Assembly: GCF_006349365.1 (NCBI RefSeq)
Contig: NZ_CP040899.1
Coordinates: forward strand, 1,178,001-1,242,000
DNA from: Georgenia wutianyii
GTDB lineage: Bacteria > Actinomycetota > Actinomycetes > Actinomycetales > Actinomycetaceae
DNA length: 64,000 nucleotides
Direction of reading: 5' to 3'
This document shows, piece after piece, positions 52,802 to 62,991 of the stretch. Position 1 is the first letter of the stretch. Every line of letters begins with the position of its first letter. A model generated the notes under the pieces. The model was not told the origin of the DNA. It did no database searches and saw only the letters and a program-made list of their open reading frames with translations. A program made the translations under genes and the position numbers.

Positions 52802-53767
52802 TCAGGTGCGGAGCCGTCCGCCCCGCAGGGAGACGATGGCGATCGCGACGAGGGCGAGCAGCGTGCCTGCCACCGTGCCCGCCGAGACGCCGGCGTCGGA
52901 GACCGGGGCGAGCACGTCGAGGGCGAGCGAGGCGAGGAGCTGCCCGGCGATCGACCCGAGCCCGAGCACGAGCACACCCGTGTGCGGGACGAGCGCGGCC
53001 GACCCGGCGATGAAGACGATGCCGTAGAGCCCGCCGGTGTACAGCCACCACTCCGAGGGCCACGTGGCGGGCAGGTCGAGCCCGCGGACGAGCGCGGTGA
53101 GGAGCAGCGCGACCGTGCCCGCGACGAAGTTGACCACGGTCGCGGCGAGCGGGGACCCGGCCACCGTCCCGGTCCGGGCGTTGGCTGCGTACTGGAAGCC
53201 GGTGAGGAGCCCGGCGAGCAGGGGGAGCAGCGCCGGGACGAGGAGCTCGAGCCACGGGCGGCCCGCGGTGAGGGAGGAGGACGCGGACAGCCCGACGGCG
53301 ATGAGGACGACGACGGCGCCGACCACGCGCGTGGCTGTCGGGCGGCGGCGCACCGGCTGGCCGAAGCCGATCGCGTCGGTGAGGAGCCCGCCGAGCGTCT
53401 GGCCCGCGACGACGGCGACGGTGAAGACCGCGACCCCGACGACCGCGACCACCGCCGACTGCGACAGCACGAGGAAGGCGCCGATGGTCCCGGCGAGCAG
53501 GTACCCCGGCGGCAGCTCGCGCCGCCGCACGGCCCCGGGCAGACGCGCGACCCCGCGCCGCACCTTGGGCAGGGCGAGCGCGAGGAGCGTCATGACGACG
53601 AGCCCACCGCCGAAGCTCAGGAGCGCACCGAGGACGGCGTCGCCGAGCTGTCCGCCCAGCTCACCGTTGATGCGGGACTGGAGCGGGATGACGGCCCCGA
53701 TGAGCGCGGCGAGCAACGCCGCGAGCCACAGCGGCAGCGGGGCCCGGCGGGGCGTCGAACCGGGCAT
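52802..53767 (-). CDS. DMT-superfamily transporter (DUF606/YdcZ-like tandem repeat)
   Basis: 321 residues from ATG 53767, GAGGAG upstream on the minus strand. Ten predicted helices in two homologous halves of five: each half holds the PLQSRINGELGGQLGDAVLGALLSFGGG type motif (first copy at about residue 28; second with GFQYAANARTGTVAGSPLAATVVNFVAG at about 195). This fused-repeat form of the YdcZ family is common in actinobacteria. The substrate is not known. Confidence 0.87.
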   Translation of the reverse strand: MPGSTPRRAPLPLWLAALLAALIGAVIPLQSRINGELGGQLGDAVLGALLSFGGGLVVMTLLALALPKVRRGVARLPGAVRRRELPPGYLLAGTIGAFLVLSQSAVVAVVGVAVFTVAVVAGQTLGGLLTDAIGFGQPVRRRPTATRVVGAVVVLIAVGLSASSSLTAGRPWLELLVPALLPLLAGLLTGFQYAANARTGTVAGSPLAATVVNFVAGTVALLLTALVRGLDLPATWPSEWWLYTGGLYGIVFIAGSAALVPHTGVLVLGLGSIAGQLLASLALDVLAPVSDAGVSAGTVAGTLLALVAIAIVSLRGGRLRT

Positions 53768-53890
53768 CGAACTCCTCGGGCTGGCAGGGCTGGCGGGGCG
53801 CCGGGGCGGGCGGCGGTATGGCGGCGGCGGGAGGGCGCGCCCGGGACGGCGGGTGCCCTGTGGCCCGACGTCGAGGCCGCACGCTCCGAG

Positions 53891-53942
53891 GTCCGCCGAG
53901 TTGTCCGGCGACCGCTGATCGAAACGTGCGACCTCGGCGGAC
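53891..53942. repeat. inverted repeat with arms resembling the palindromic element family
   Basis: GTCCGCCGAGTTGTC (53891-53905) and GCGACCTCGGCGGAC (53928-53942) are inverted, 12 of 15 pairing, around a 22-nt centre. CCGCCGAGT differs from CCACCAAGT of copies A and B only by two transitions, so it may be a distant member. Located between the transporter start and the rpsT terminator. Confidence 0.5.
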
Positions 53943-53973
53943 GTGAGGGGGCGGCGCCCGCCTTCTGCATGCA

Positions 53974-54012
53974 CGACGGCGCCGCACCCCATGAGGGGGC
54001 GCGGCGCCGTCG
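53974..54012 (-). terminator. rpsT terminator hairpin
   Basis: CGACGGCGCCGC (53974-53985) pairs perfectly with GCGGCGCCGTCG (54001-54012); CCCC and GGGG in the loop can extend the stem. It lies 33 bp after the rpsT stop on the minus strand. Confidence 0.8.
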
Positions 54013-54045
54013 TTCCGGGAGGGCCGGGTCCTAGGGGACCGGGTC

Positions 54046-54306
54046 TCAGAGACCCGCGACCTGCTTGGCCAGCTTCGACTTGCGCTGAGCGGCCTGGTTG
54101 GCGTGGATGACGCCCTTGCTCACGGCCTTGTCGAGCTTGCGGCCGGCGGTCTGGAGCGCAGTCGTCGCGGTCTCCTTGTCGCCGGCGTTGATCGCCTCAC
54201 GCACACGACGCACGTGCGTCTTGAGCTCGGACTTCACGGCCTTGTTGCGCAGACGCGCCTTCTCGTTGGTGAGGATGCGCTTCTTCTGGGACTTGATGTT
54301 CGCCAC
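54046..54306 (-). CDS. rpsT: 30S ribosomal protein S20
   Basis: 86 residues from GTG 54306 ([21 protein letters not shown]), the standard S20 start with Val/Met; AGGAGAAG lies about 10 nt upstream. Basic helical protein with HVRREVREAI-like and [16 protein letters not shown] motifs, full length. It binds 16S rRNA early in 30S assembly. A TAGAGT -10-like box on the minus strand at 54450-54445 suggests a leader of about 130 nt, room for the translational feedback known for S20 in other bacteria. Confidence 0.97.
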   Translation of the reverse strand: MANIKSQKKRILTNEKARLRNKAVKSELKTHVRRVREAINAGDKETATTALQTAGRKLDKAVSKGVIHANQAAQRKSKLAKQVAGL

Positions 54307-54494
54307 TGGTGGTACTTCTCCTACGTCTCGCCAAGAACGGATGGGTCGGTGAGGGCTGTGCGTGCTGCCGGGACTGGGGCGTGGGGATACCCGTGGTCGG
54401 CTGCGCGCCGGCCCCCGCACGACCTGGCGGAGGCTCAGCGAAAAACTCTACCAGGCCCGGGCGGGGAGCGTCCGGAGCAGTTGTGTGGCGCCCG

Positions 54495-56251
54495 TCATCC
54501 TCGGGCGCTGCCGGAGCGTTCTCGCGCACCATCGTCCTCCTCGGCGAGCAGCGGGTCCACCGGCACGGGCTCCTGGCCGGGCTCGAGCTCGGGGACCACG
54601 ACGAACTCGTCGTTGTCGTAGGCGTCGTCCTCGGTGCGGCGCGCCGCCTCCTCCGGCGGCAGCACGCGGCGCCAGCGCAGCGCCCGCAGCGGCGGGCTCT
54701 CCCCGGCGTCCTCCCGCAGCGCCGCGAGGATCGTGTAGATCATCACGTAGCCGATGACGAAGAACGGCAGCCCGACGACGATGATCACCTGCTGCAGGGC
54801 GGCGAGCCCGCCCTCGCCGGTCGCGGCGAGCATCGTCGCGGCGACGGCGCCCATGGCCACGGTCCAGAACACCCGCTGTCGGGCGGGCGCCGGCTCCTCG
54901 TAGCCGTTGCTCATCATGTCCATGACGAGGCCGGCGGAGTCGACGGACGTCGTGAAGAAGATGACGACGAGGACGATGGAGAGGATCTGCATCGTCGTCG
55001 TGAACGGGTAGCTCTCGAGGAAGGTGAACAGCGCCGTGGCGACGTCCCCCTGTCCGACGACGGGGTCGACGAGCGTGCCCGGGGCGTCGTTCTCGATGGC
55101 GAAGGACGACCAGCCGAACGCGCCGAACCACACGACGGAGAAGAGGACCGGCGCGGCGAGCACGCCGCTGACGAACTGACGGATCGTGCGGCCCTTGGAG
55201 ATCTTGGCGATGAAGATGCCGGTGAAGGGCGACCAGGAGATCGTCCACGCCCAGTAGAAGACGGTCCACGAGCTCTGCCAGCCGGAGTCGTTGACGGTGT
55301 CGTTCCAGAACGAGAGCTGGGGCAGGGCTGAGGCGTACACGCCGACGGACTCGATGGTGCCCTTGAGGACGAAGAGGGTCGGCCCGGTGGCGATGACGAA
55401 GGCGAGCAGGCCCACGGCCATGACGATGTTGAGGTTGGACAGCCTCTTGATGCCCTTCTCCAGGCCCACGCTCACCGAGATGACGGCGATCACCGAGACC
55501 GCGACGATGATCGCCACCTGGACGAGCCGGCCCTCCTCCAGCCCCCACAGGGAGTTGAGGCCGCTGTTGATCTGCAGGGTGCCCAGGCCGACCGAGACGC
55601 CGACGCCGAAGATCGTCCCGACGATGGCGACGACGTCGATCGCGGCGCCGACCGGCCCGTGGATCCGCTCCCCGAGGATCGGCTGGAAGATCGAGCTCAC
55701 CCGCGGGGGAGGTTGCGGCGGTACATGAAGTAGGCGAAGCCGAGGGCGGGCAGCGCGAAGATCGCCCAGGTGTGCAGGCCGAAGTGGTAGAGCGTGAAGG
55801 CGATCGCCTGCCGGGCGGCGTCGGCCGACTCGCCTGGGACGTCCTGCATGGGCGGGTTGGCGTAGTGGTTGATCGGCTCGGCGACGCCCCAGAACATGAG
55901 GATCGAGCCGATGCCGGCGGCGAAGAGCATGGCGAACCAGGTGGGGCCGGAGTGCTCGGGCCGCGTGTCCCCGAGGCGGACGCGGCCGAAGCGGCTCACC
56001 GCGAGGTAGAGGAGGAAGACGAGGAAGAGCGTGACGCCGAGGACGTAGAACCAGCCGAGGTTCGTCATGATCCAGCCGGAGGCGGCCGCGAAGGCGGCGT
56101 CGACCTGCTCGGTGAACAGGATCGTTCCGACGACGAAGAGGAGCGCGAGCAGCGCTGCTCCGAAGAAGATCCGTGGGCTGGTCCGTAGGCCGAGCGCGTC
56201 GTGGAGCCGGTCGAGCCAGGGCATGTCTGTGTTCTTGTCGGTCCGGGACAT
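54495..56251 (-). pseudogene. BCCT-family betaine/choline/carnitine transporter with a one-base frameshift
   Basis: ATG 56251 (leaderless TACGGT 7 nt upstream) opens an N-terminal half of about 180 residues ending in YFMYRRNLPRG and a stop at 55697. The rest (SSIFQPILGERIHGPVGAAID onward, to stop 54495) continues in another frame. The break is at a 5-G run, 55705-55709 (CCCCC on the coding strand); one more C would restore NLPPRVSSIF and a 585-residue protein of normal BCCT length. BCCT hallmarks are intact on both sides: FAAGIGSILMFWGVAEPINHY and WTISWSPFTGIFIAKISKGRTIRQF. Pseudogene, phase-variable run and sequencing error are all possible. Confidence 0.85.
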
Positions 56252-56336
56252 TCGCCAGACCGTAGCGAGGGGTGAGGGGAGTCGCACCCGCTGGCGGGGT
56301 CACCCGCCGGTGACCGGTGCGCCGTAGGCTTGGAGC

Positions 56337-56903
56337 ATGACGGGCAACAGCGACGCCATGAACCGCACGGTCGCCGACATCGTGCGTCTCGTGCGACGTC
56401 CGGGCCGTCTCCTGCTCACCGGGGCCGCGGTTCCCGTGGGCGTCTTCGCCCTCCTCGCGCTGCTCCTGGGCCTGGAGGCCGAGCGCTGGACGGGCTGGCT
56501 GCCGCTCGTCCTGGCCGGGGTGCTCGCGGTGCCCGTCGTCGTCCTCGCGGTGCGCCGCCGGCGGCTGCAGCGCGTGACCGAGGGCCTGGCCGACCGCCCG
56601 GTGACGATCCCGGGCAGCGGCGTCGTCGTCGTGGTCGAGGGGCACACCCAGGGGCCGGCCGACGAGACCCTCGCCGCGTGGGGCGAGGCCGCGGCGGAGG
56701 GCCGGGTGCGCACCGCCCGCTGGCTCCCCAGGGTGGAGGCCGCCCAGCGCGCGGCGGTCCGGGCCGCGGGCGGCACCGTCAACGCGCCCTACCTCAAGGA
56801 TGACCTGCGGGTGACGCTCGTCGCCTTCCTCGGCACCGTGGCGGCCATCCCGCTCGGCGTGCTCGGGGCGTTCGCCAGCGCCTTCGCCCTCCTCCTGCGC
56901 TGA
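56337..56903 (+). CDS. small membrane protein of unknown function
   Basis: 188 residues from ATG 56337, 6 nt after TAGGCT (56325-56330), so probably leaderless. Two hydrophobic segments near residues 25-45 and 50-68 and another pair at the C-terminus (TLVAFLGTVAAIPLGVLGAFASAFALLL, about 160-187), with a roughly 90-residue soluble middle (RVTEGLADRPVTIPG...). I do not recognise a family. Confidence 0.75.
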   Translation: MTGNSDAMNRTVADIVRLVRRPGRLLLTGAAVPVGVFALLALLLGLEAERWTGWLPLVLAGVLAVPVVVLAVRRRRLQRVTEGLADRPVTIPGSGVVVVVEGHTQGPADETLAAWGEAAAEGRVRTARWLPRVEAAQRAAVRAAGGTVNAPYLKDDLRVTLVAFLGTVAAIPLGVLGAFASAFALLLR

Positions 56904-57018
56904 GCGCCCCGCCGCGGGCCGGGGAGATTCTCGCGCCCCTGCTCGGCGTGGGACGATAGGGAGCAGTGTGTCCTCGCGCGGCCGGTGGCCGTCCGTCGTC
57001 GTCCCTCAAGGAACGTGA

Positions 57019-58893
57019 GTGTCCCCGATCCCCAGCCCCAAGCTGACCGCCGCGATCGCCCCAGGGGCGACCGCCCCCGAGCTGCTGCGCAACTTCTGCA
57101 TCATCGCCCACATCGACCACGGCAAGTCGACGCTGGCCGACCGCATGCTCCAGCTCACCGGTGTCGTCGACGACCGCGCCATGCGGGCCCAGTACCTCGA
57201 CCGCATGGACATCGAGCGCGAGCGCGGGATCACGATCAAGTCCCAGGCCGTGCGCATGCCCTGGCAGGTCGGGGACACGGCCTACGCGCTCAACATGATC
57301 GACACGCCCGGGCACGTCGACTTCACCTACGAGGTCTCCCGCTCCCTCGCGGCCTGTGAGGGCGCGCTGCTCCTCGTCGACGCCGCCCAGGGGATCGAGG
57401 CGCAGACCCTCGCCAACCTCTACCTGGCGATGGAGAACGACCTCACGATCATCCCGGTGCTCAACAAGATCGACCTGCCCGGCGCCCAGCCCGAGCGGTA
57501 CGCGGACGAGCTCGCCGGCCTCATCGGCGGCGACCCGGAGGACTGCCTGCAGGTCTCGGGCAAGACGGGCGTCGGGGTGACCGCCCTGCTCGACCGCATC
57601 GTCAGGGACATCCCGTCCCCGGTCGGTGACCCGGACGCCCCCACGCGGGCGATGATCTTCGACTCGGTCTACGACACCTACCGCGGCGTCGTCACCTACG
57701 TGCGCGTCGTCGACGGCGCGATCAAGCCGCGCGAGAAGCTCACGATGATGTCGACCGGCACGAACGTCGACCTCCTCGAGATCGGCGTCAGCTCCCCGGA
57801 GCCGCGGCCCACCGACGGGCTCGGCGTGGGTGAGGTGGGCTACCTCATCACCGGCGTCAAGGACGTGCGCCAGTCGCGCGTGGGTGACACGGTGACCAAC
57901 GCCGCGCGCCCGGCGACCGAGGCGGCCGGTGAGTACCGCGACCCGCAGCCGATGGTCTACTCCGGCCTGTTCCCCGTGGACGGCTCGGACTACCCGGTGC
58001 TGCGCGACGCGCTGGACAAGCTCAAGCTCAACGACGCCGCCCTCACCTACGAGCCGGAGACCTCCGTGGCCCTCGGCTTCGGCTTCCGCTGCGGCTACCT
58101 CGGGCTGCTCCACCTGGAGATCGTGCGCGAGCGCCTCGAGCGCGAGTTCGACCTCGACCTCATCTCCACCGCCCCGAACGTCGTCTACGGCGTCGTCACC
58201 GAGGACGGCAGGCGGACGGAGGTGACCAACCCGAGCGAGTTCCCCGACGGGAAGATCGCCGAGGTCTACGAGCCGGTGGTGCGGGCGACGATCATCACGC
58301 CGTCGGAGTTCATCGGCACGGTCATGGAGCTGTGCCAGCAGCGCCGTGGCACCCAGGACGGGATGGACTACCTCTCCCCGGAGCGGGTGGAGATGCGCTA
58401 CCACCTGCCGCTGGCCGAGATCGTCTTCGACTTCTTCGACCAGCTGAAGTCCCGCACGCGCGGGTACGCGTCCTTCGACTACGACGCCGACGGCGAGCAG
58501 TCGGCCGACCTCGTCAAGGTCGACATCCTCCTCCACGGTGAGAAGGTCGACGCGTTCAGCGCGATCGTCCACCGCGACAAGGCCTACGCCTACGGCGTGG
58601 AGATGGCCGGCAAGCTGCGCGAGATCATCCCCCGGCAGCAGTTCGAGGTGCCGATCCAGGCGGCCATCGGCGCCCGGATCATCGCCCGCGAGACCATCCG
58701 CGCACTGCGCAAGGACATGCTCGCCAAGTGCTACGGCGGTGACATCTCCCGTAAGCGCAAGCTCCTGGAGAAGCAGAAGGAGGGCAAGAAGCGCATGAAG
58801 TCGATCGGACGGGTCGAGGTCCCGCCGGAGGCCTTCATCGCCGCCCTGTCCTCCGACGCGCCGACGGGCAAGGACGCCAAGGGCAGGAAGTGA
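57019..58893 (+). CDS. lepA: elongation factor 4
   Basis: 624 residues from GTG 57019, AAGGAA 5 nt upstream. GTPase motifs: [13 protein letters not shown] (G1), RERGITI (G2), DTPGHVDF (G3), NKIDLPGA (G4) and SGKTGVG (G5). The EF4-specific C-terminus is present, with [31 protein letters not shown] and the ending [17 protein letters not shown] ribosomal back-translocase and initiation helper, conserved in nearly all bacteria. Overlaps hemW (GTGA). Confidence 0.97.
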   Translation: MSPIPSPKLTAAIAPGATAPELLRNFCIIAHIDHGKSTLADRMLQLTGVVDDRAMRAQYLDRMDIERERGITIKSQAVRMPWQVGDTAYALNMIDTPGHVDFTYEVSRSLAACEGALLLVDAAQGIEAQTLANLYLAMENDLTIIPVLNKIDLPGAQPERYADELAGLIGGDPEDCLQVSGKTGVGVTALLDRIVRDIPSPVGDPDAPTRAMIFDSVYDTYRGVVTYVRVVDGAIKPREKLTMMSTGTNVDLLEIGVSSPEPRPTDGLGVGEVGYLITGVKDVRQSRVGDTVTNAARPATEAAGEYRDPQPMVYSGLFPVDGSDYPVLRDALDKLKLNDAALTYEPETSVALGFGFRCGYLGLLHLEIVRERLEREFDLDLISTAPNVVYGVVTEDGRRTEVTNPSEFPDGKIAEVYEPVVRATIITPSEFIGTVMELCQQRRGTQDGMDYLSPERVEMRYHLPLAEIVFDFFDQLKSRTRGYASFDYDADGEQSADLVKVDILLHGEKVDAFSAIVHRDKAYAYGVEMAGKLREIIPRQQFEVPIQAAIGARIIARETIRALRKDMLAKCYGGDISRKRKLLEKQKEGKKRMKSIGRVEVPPEAFIAALSSDAPTGKDAKGRK

Positions 58894-60128
58894 GCCCGGC
58901 GCTGCCCGCGGGCGACCCCGTCCCCGCGGACGGGGCGCTGCCCGCCTCCGCCGCCGTGGGTTCCGCGCAGCGGGACCTCGGGGTCTACCTGCACGTGCCG
59001 TTCTGCCGGGTGCGCTGCGGGTACTGCGACTTCAACACCTACACGGCCACCGAGCTCGGGGGCGGGGCGAGCCAGGCCGCGTACGCGGACACCGCCCGCC
59101 GCGAGATCGACCTGGCCGCCGGCGTGCTCGAGCGGGCCGGGGTGGCGCGCCGCGAGGTGTCGACCGTGTTCGTCGGCGGCGGCACGCCCACCCTGCTGCC
59201 CGCCGCCGACCTCGCGGCCATGCTCGGGCACGTGCGCGCGACGTGGGGCCTGGCCGACGGCGCGGAGGTGACGACGGAGGCGAACCCCGACTCCGTGACG
59301 GCCGCCTCGCTCGAGCAGCTCGCCGCCGCCGGGTTCACCCGGGTGTCCTTCGGCATGCAGTCCGCGGTGCCGCACGTCCTGGCCACCCTCGACCGCACCC
59401 ACGACCCGGCGCGTCTGCCCGACGTCGTGCGCTGGGCACGGGACGCCGGGCTCGACGTGTCGGTCGACCTCATCTACGGCACGCCGGGGGAGTCGCTCGA
59501 GGACTGGCGCACCAGCCTGGAGGCCGCCGTCGCCCTCGAGCCGGACCACGTGTCCGCCTACGCGCTGGGCATCGAGCCGGGCACGAGGATGGGGGCGCAG
59601 GTGCGCCGCGGCGAGCTGCCCATGCCCGACGACGACGACGCAGCCCTCAAGTACGAGGTCGCCGACGACGTCCTCACCGCCGCCGGGCTGTCCTGGTACG
59701 AGGTCTCGAACTTCGCCCGCACGCCGGAGCGCGCGTGCCGGCACAACCTCGCCTACTGGCGCGGTGCGGACTGGTGGGGCGTCGGTCCCGGCGCGCACAG
59801 CCACGTCGGCGGGGTGCGCTGGTGGAACGTCAAGCACCCGCGGGCCTACGCCCAGCGCCTGGAGCAGGGGACGAGCCCGGGGGCCGGGCGCGAGGTGCTC
59901 GACGACGCCGCCCGCGAGCTCGAGCGGGTGCTGCTCGGCGTGCGCCTGGCCGAGGGGCTGGAGCTGGAGCCCGGGACCGGCCGGGTCCCCGAGCGGCACC
60001 GTGAGGCGGTGGCCGGGCTCATCGCCGAGGGGCTGATCGACATGCCCGCCGCCCGCGCCGGGCGCATCCTGCTCACCCGCCGCGGGCGCCTGCTCGCCGA
60101 CACCGTGGTGCGGGCGCTCACCGACTGA
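58890..60128 (+). CDS. hemW: radical SAM heme chaperone HemW
   Basis: 412 residues, GTG overlapping the lepA stop. Radical SAM cluster ligands C39, C43 and C46 in [13 protein letters not shown]. Further HemW markers: [38 protein letters not shown] and the C-terminal winged-helix-like domain with [23 protein letters not shown]. It carries heme to target proteins; older annotations as coproporphyrinogen III oxidase are generally wrong for this clade. A lepA-hemW pair is standard. Confidence 0.94.
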   Translation: MSPALPAGDPVPADGALPASAAVGSAQRDLGVYLHVPFCRVRCGYCDFNTYTATELGGGASQAAYADTARREIDLAAGVLERAGVARREVSTVFVGGGTPTLLPAADLAAMLGHVRATWGLADGAEVTTEANPDSVTAASLEQLAAAGFTRVSFGMQSAVPHVLATLDRTHDPARLPDVVRWARDAGLDVSVDLIYGTPGESLEDWRTSLEAAVALEPDHVSAYALGIEPGTRMGAQVRRGELPMPDDDDAALKYEVADDVLTAAGLSWYEVSNFARTPERACRHNLAYWRGADWWGVGPGAHSHVGGVRWWNVKHPRAYAQRLEQGTSPGAGREVLDDAARELERVLLGVRLAEGLELEPGTGRVPERHREAVAGLIAEGLIDMPAARAGRILLTRRGRLLADTVVRALTD

Positions 60129-60157
60129 GGGCGTGGTCGCGATTCCTCGCGGCAGAC

Positions 60158-60640
60158 GTGGACGTCGTGCCCGAGCGAGGGCGCCGGTCCGTGCGACCGG
60201 CCGTCGCCGTCGTCCTGGGGGCGGAGGTGTACGCGGCGGAGGTCCGCGAGGAGGTGTGGCCGCTGGCCGAGTCGCTGGGTGTCGTCCGGTGCGTCTCGGA
60301 CATCACGGAGCTGGCCGACCTCGGTCTCGACGTCATCCTCGACTTCGCCGGTTTCGGTACGACGACGGCGGGGGCCGTCGACATCGTCGGTCCCGGCGGA
60401 CGCGTCGTCCAGGTGGGGATGGGGAGGCTCGACGCCGAGATCAACATGAACGACCTCATCGTCAAGGAGGTCGACCTCATCGGCTCCCTGGGCGGTGGCG
60501 TCGAGGACCTCACCGGCGTCCATGACCTCATGGCGTCCGGCCGGCTGACCCCCAAGATCACGAGATCGGGGAAGGGCTGGACCGCCTGCGCAAGGGCCAG
60601 GTCCGGGGCCGGGCGCGTGGGCGCCCGTGCCCTAAGACGG
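60158..60640 (+). pseudogene. remnant of a zinc-type medium-chain alcohol dehydrogenase
   Basis: The first frame reads LGAEVYAAEVREEVWPLAESLG, then VILDFAGFGTTTAGAVDIVGPGGRVVQVGMGRLDAEIN, LIVKEVDLIGSLGGGVEDLTGVHDLMASGRLTPKIT: the C-terminal Rossmann part of an MDR dehydrogenase. It lacks the whole catalytic GroES-like N-terminus. At about 60560 the frame shifts: EIGEGLDRLRKGQVRGRARG, the expected C-terminal ending, is in another frame after a short deletion. Neighbouring hemW ends 30 bp before. A decaying gene fragment, not a working enzyme. Confidence 0.85.
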
Positions 60641-60720
60641 CGGGGGCGATCACGGGACCGGCGGGCCCTCCGGGCGGCTTCCGGGCGATCCCGCCGGAGC
60701 GTACGGGCGCTACCGCGCAC

Positions 60721-62991
60721 TCAACGTGCAGGGCCGGCCGCGTCCTCGAGGTCGTCCCACACCGGCCCGTAGCCGAGCCGGGCCTGCTCGGCGGCGACCA
60801 CCCGGCGCGCGAGCTCGCCCTCGGTGACATCGACGGCGCCGAGCGCGCCCTGCGCGAGGCTCGACTCGCGGGCGTAGGTGTCGAAGACCTGCCGCTTCCC
60901 GGCGAGCAGCTCCTCGATGCGCTCGTCGACGCTGTCCTCGGTGAGCAGACGGTGGACCTGCACCGGCCGCACCTGGCCCATCCGGTGCACCCGCCCGACG
61001 GCCTGGTCCTCGACGGCCGGCACGAGCTGCGGCTCGGTGATGACGACGACGCTCGCCGCCTGCACGTTGAGCCCCACCCCGCCCGCCGCGATCTGGCTGA
61101 CGAGCACGGCGCCGGGCTCGCCCGCGGAGAACGCGTCGACGATTTCCTGCCGCTCGGCCGCCGGCACCGAGCCGGTGATCGGACCGTAGGAGCGCACGCC
61201 GGGCAGCCGCTCCACCTGCTCGGCGACCCGGGTGACGACGTCGCGGAAGAAGGAGAAGACGACGACGCGCTGGCCGCCGTCGCGCGCCTCCTCGACGATC
61301 TCGAGGAGGCGCTCCAGCTTCGCCGAGTCCGCCGGGTCGGGCACGGTGAGGTCGGCACGCCGCATGGCCATGAGGTTCCCGCTCGCCACGGCCTCGCGGT
61401 AGCGGTGCTCGGCGGCCGGGGTCAACTGCTCCCACTCGTCGACCACGAGGCGGGGTGGCAGCTCGACGAGCACGTCCTCGAGGTTGCGCCGCAGGTAGAC
61501 CGGCGCGATGTGCCGGCGGAACGTCTCGGCGTCGAGGAGGCGCAGGTGCGCGGGCAGCGCGGCGACGAGCTCGGGCTGCAGGAGGCCGGTGAGCGAGAGG
61601 AGCTCCTCGACGCGGTTGAGCAGCGCCGTGCCGGTGAGGAGGAGCACGCGCGGGCAGGCCTCCGCCCAGGCGGCGACCTCCTGGCTGCGGCGGGCGTGCG
61701 GGTTCTTCACGTAGTGCGCCTCGTCGACGACGAGGACGGCGGGCGGCGGCGTCTCGGCGGGGCGGAAGTCCGCTGTCGCGGGGAAGTCCGCTGTCGCGCG
61801 GAAGTCCGCTGTCGCGGGGAGGGGGAGGTGGCGGAGGGTCTCGAACGTGGTGACGGCGACGCCGCCCTCGCGGTGCCACGCGGCCAGGGCGGCGTCCCGG
61901 CCCGGGCCGTGGACCCGGTGCACCCGCAGGTCGCTGTGCGCGGTGACCTCCCGGCACCAGTTCACGACGACGCTCGCCGGGCACACGACCAGCGCCCGGT
62001 CCTCACCGCGCGCGGCCAGGTGCGCCATGACGGCGATCGCCTGCACGGTCTTGCCCAGGCCCATCTCGTCGCCGAGGAGCGTCCGCCCCTGGTTGAGCGC
62101 GAACCTCGCCCCGAACGCCTGGTAGCCGCGCAGCCGCACGCGCAGCAGCGAGGTGTCGAGCGGGAAGGCCTCGATCCGCTCGACGAGGTCGGCCGGCAGC
62201 GCCCCGTGGCCCACGGCGTTGACGCCGGGCACCACCTCCCCGAGCAGGGCGTAGTACGTCGCGGCGTCGCGCTCGAACGCCTCCCACACGGCGAGCGGGC
62301 CGGGTCGTGGCGCGGCGAGGTGGGCGGTGAGGCGCGTGACGACGTCGGGCAGGCCGGTCCGGGCGAGCCACGGCTCCCAGCCGGCCAGGGACGCCAGTGC
62401 CCGGCGGGCGCGGTCGCGGGTGCGGGGACGGGACAGGAGCAGGCTCAGGCGGCTGCGCGCGGGTGCGGCCTGGGCCGCCTGGACCGCCACGGTGGAGGCG
62501 AAGTCGGCGAGCTCCGTCCGGTGCGGCGTGAGCAGGAGGTCCAGGCCGTGGAGGCGGTGGAGCAGGGCAGCCAGCCCCCGCCCGAGCGGGCCGTCCTCAC
62601 CCGGCTCCACGCGCACCGGGAAGCCGGCGCGCAGCGCCCCGGCGAGACGGTCGGCGGCGGCCACCGCGGCACGTGCCGTGTGCGGCCCCACGCCGGGCAG
62701 CGCCTCGAGCCGGGCGGGCCCGGCGTCGAGCACGTCGTGCACCGTCCGCACGCCCGCGTCCTGGAGGGCCTGCAGGCGCAGGTTGCGCTCGGTGGTCTCC
62801 CTCAGCCGCTCGACGTCGATCCCGGCGAGCTCGGTCCGCAGCCGTGCGTCGCGGTACGCCTCGACACGCTCCACGACGCCTCGCCGCAGCGCCTCCTCCT
62901 CGGCCAGCACGGCCGCGGCGGCCCCGGCGAGCGCGGTGCGCGTGTCGAGCAGTGCCCGGGCCTCGGCCCCGGGCCGGACGGTGGGCGCCAC
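60721..62991 (-). CDS. SNF2-family DEAD/DEAH helicase with N-terminal helix-hairpin-helix
   Basis: 756 residues from GTG 62991, overlapping the region after DUF3097. A helical N-terminus with an HhH motif (LEALPGVGPHTARAAVAA), then the SNF2 motor: GDEMGLGKTVQAIAV (motif I), VVDEAHYVKN (II), LLLTGTALLNRVEELLSL (III), VVVFSFFRDVV and LNVQAASVVVITEPQLVPAVEDQAVGRVHRMGQVRPVQVHRLL (V-VI). Three copies of an 18-bp repeat encode ATADF(R/P)PATADF-like peptides just before motif II. The target (DNA or nucleoprotein) is unknown. Confidence 0.9.
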   Translation of the reverse strand: MAPTVRPGAEARALLDTRTALAGAAAAVLAEEEALRRGVVERVEAYRDARLRTELAGIDVERLRETTERNLRLQALQDAGVRTVHDVLDAGPARLEALPGVGPHTARAAVAAADRLAGALRAGFPVRVEPGEDGPLGRGLAALLHRLHGLDLLLTPHRTELADFASTVAVQAAQAAPARSRLSLLLSRPRTRDRARRALASLAGWEPWLARTGLPDVVTRLTAHLAAPRPGPLAVWEAFERDAATYYALLGEVVPGVNAVGHGALPADLVERIEAFPLDTSLLRVRLRGYQAFGARFALNQGRTLLGDEMGLGKTVQAIAVMAHLAARGEDRALVVCPASVVVNWCREVTAHSDLRVHRVHGPGRDAALAAWHREGGVAVTTFETLRHLPLPATADFRATADFPATADFRPAETPPPAVLVVDEAHYVKNPHARRSQEVAAWAEACPRVLLLTGTALLNRVEELLSLTGLLQPELVAALPAHLRLLDAETFRRHIAPVYLRRNLEDVLVELPPRLVVDEWEQLTPAAEHRYREAVASGNLMAMRRADLTVPDPADSAKLERLLEIVEEARDGGQRVVVFSFFRDVVTRVAEQVERLPGVRSYGPITGSVPAAERQEIVDAFSAGEPGAVLVSQIAAGGVGLNVQAASVVVITEPQLVPAVEDQAVGRVHRMGQVRPVQVHRLLTEDSVDERIEELLAGKRQVFDTYARESSLAQGALGAVDVTEGELARRVVAAEQARLGYGPVWDDLEDAAGPAR
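61764..61817. repeat. three in-frame tandem copies of an 18-bp repeat inside the SNF2 helicase gene
   Basis: Units at 61764, 61782 and 61800 read GGAAGTCCGCTGTCGCGG, ...GC and ...GG, differing at one base. They add (P/R)ATADF blocks between motifs I and II. The unit matches the intergenic repeat at 43471-43525 except for C to G after AAGTC. Confidence 0.85.

Noticed and set aside
61764..61817. Possible CRISPR array
   Set aside because: The three units are directly abutting without spacers and lie in frame inside a helicase gene.
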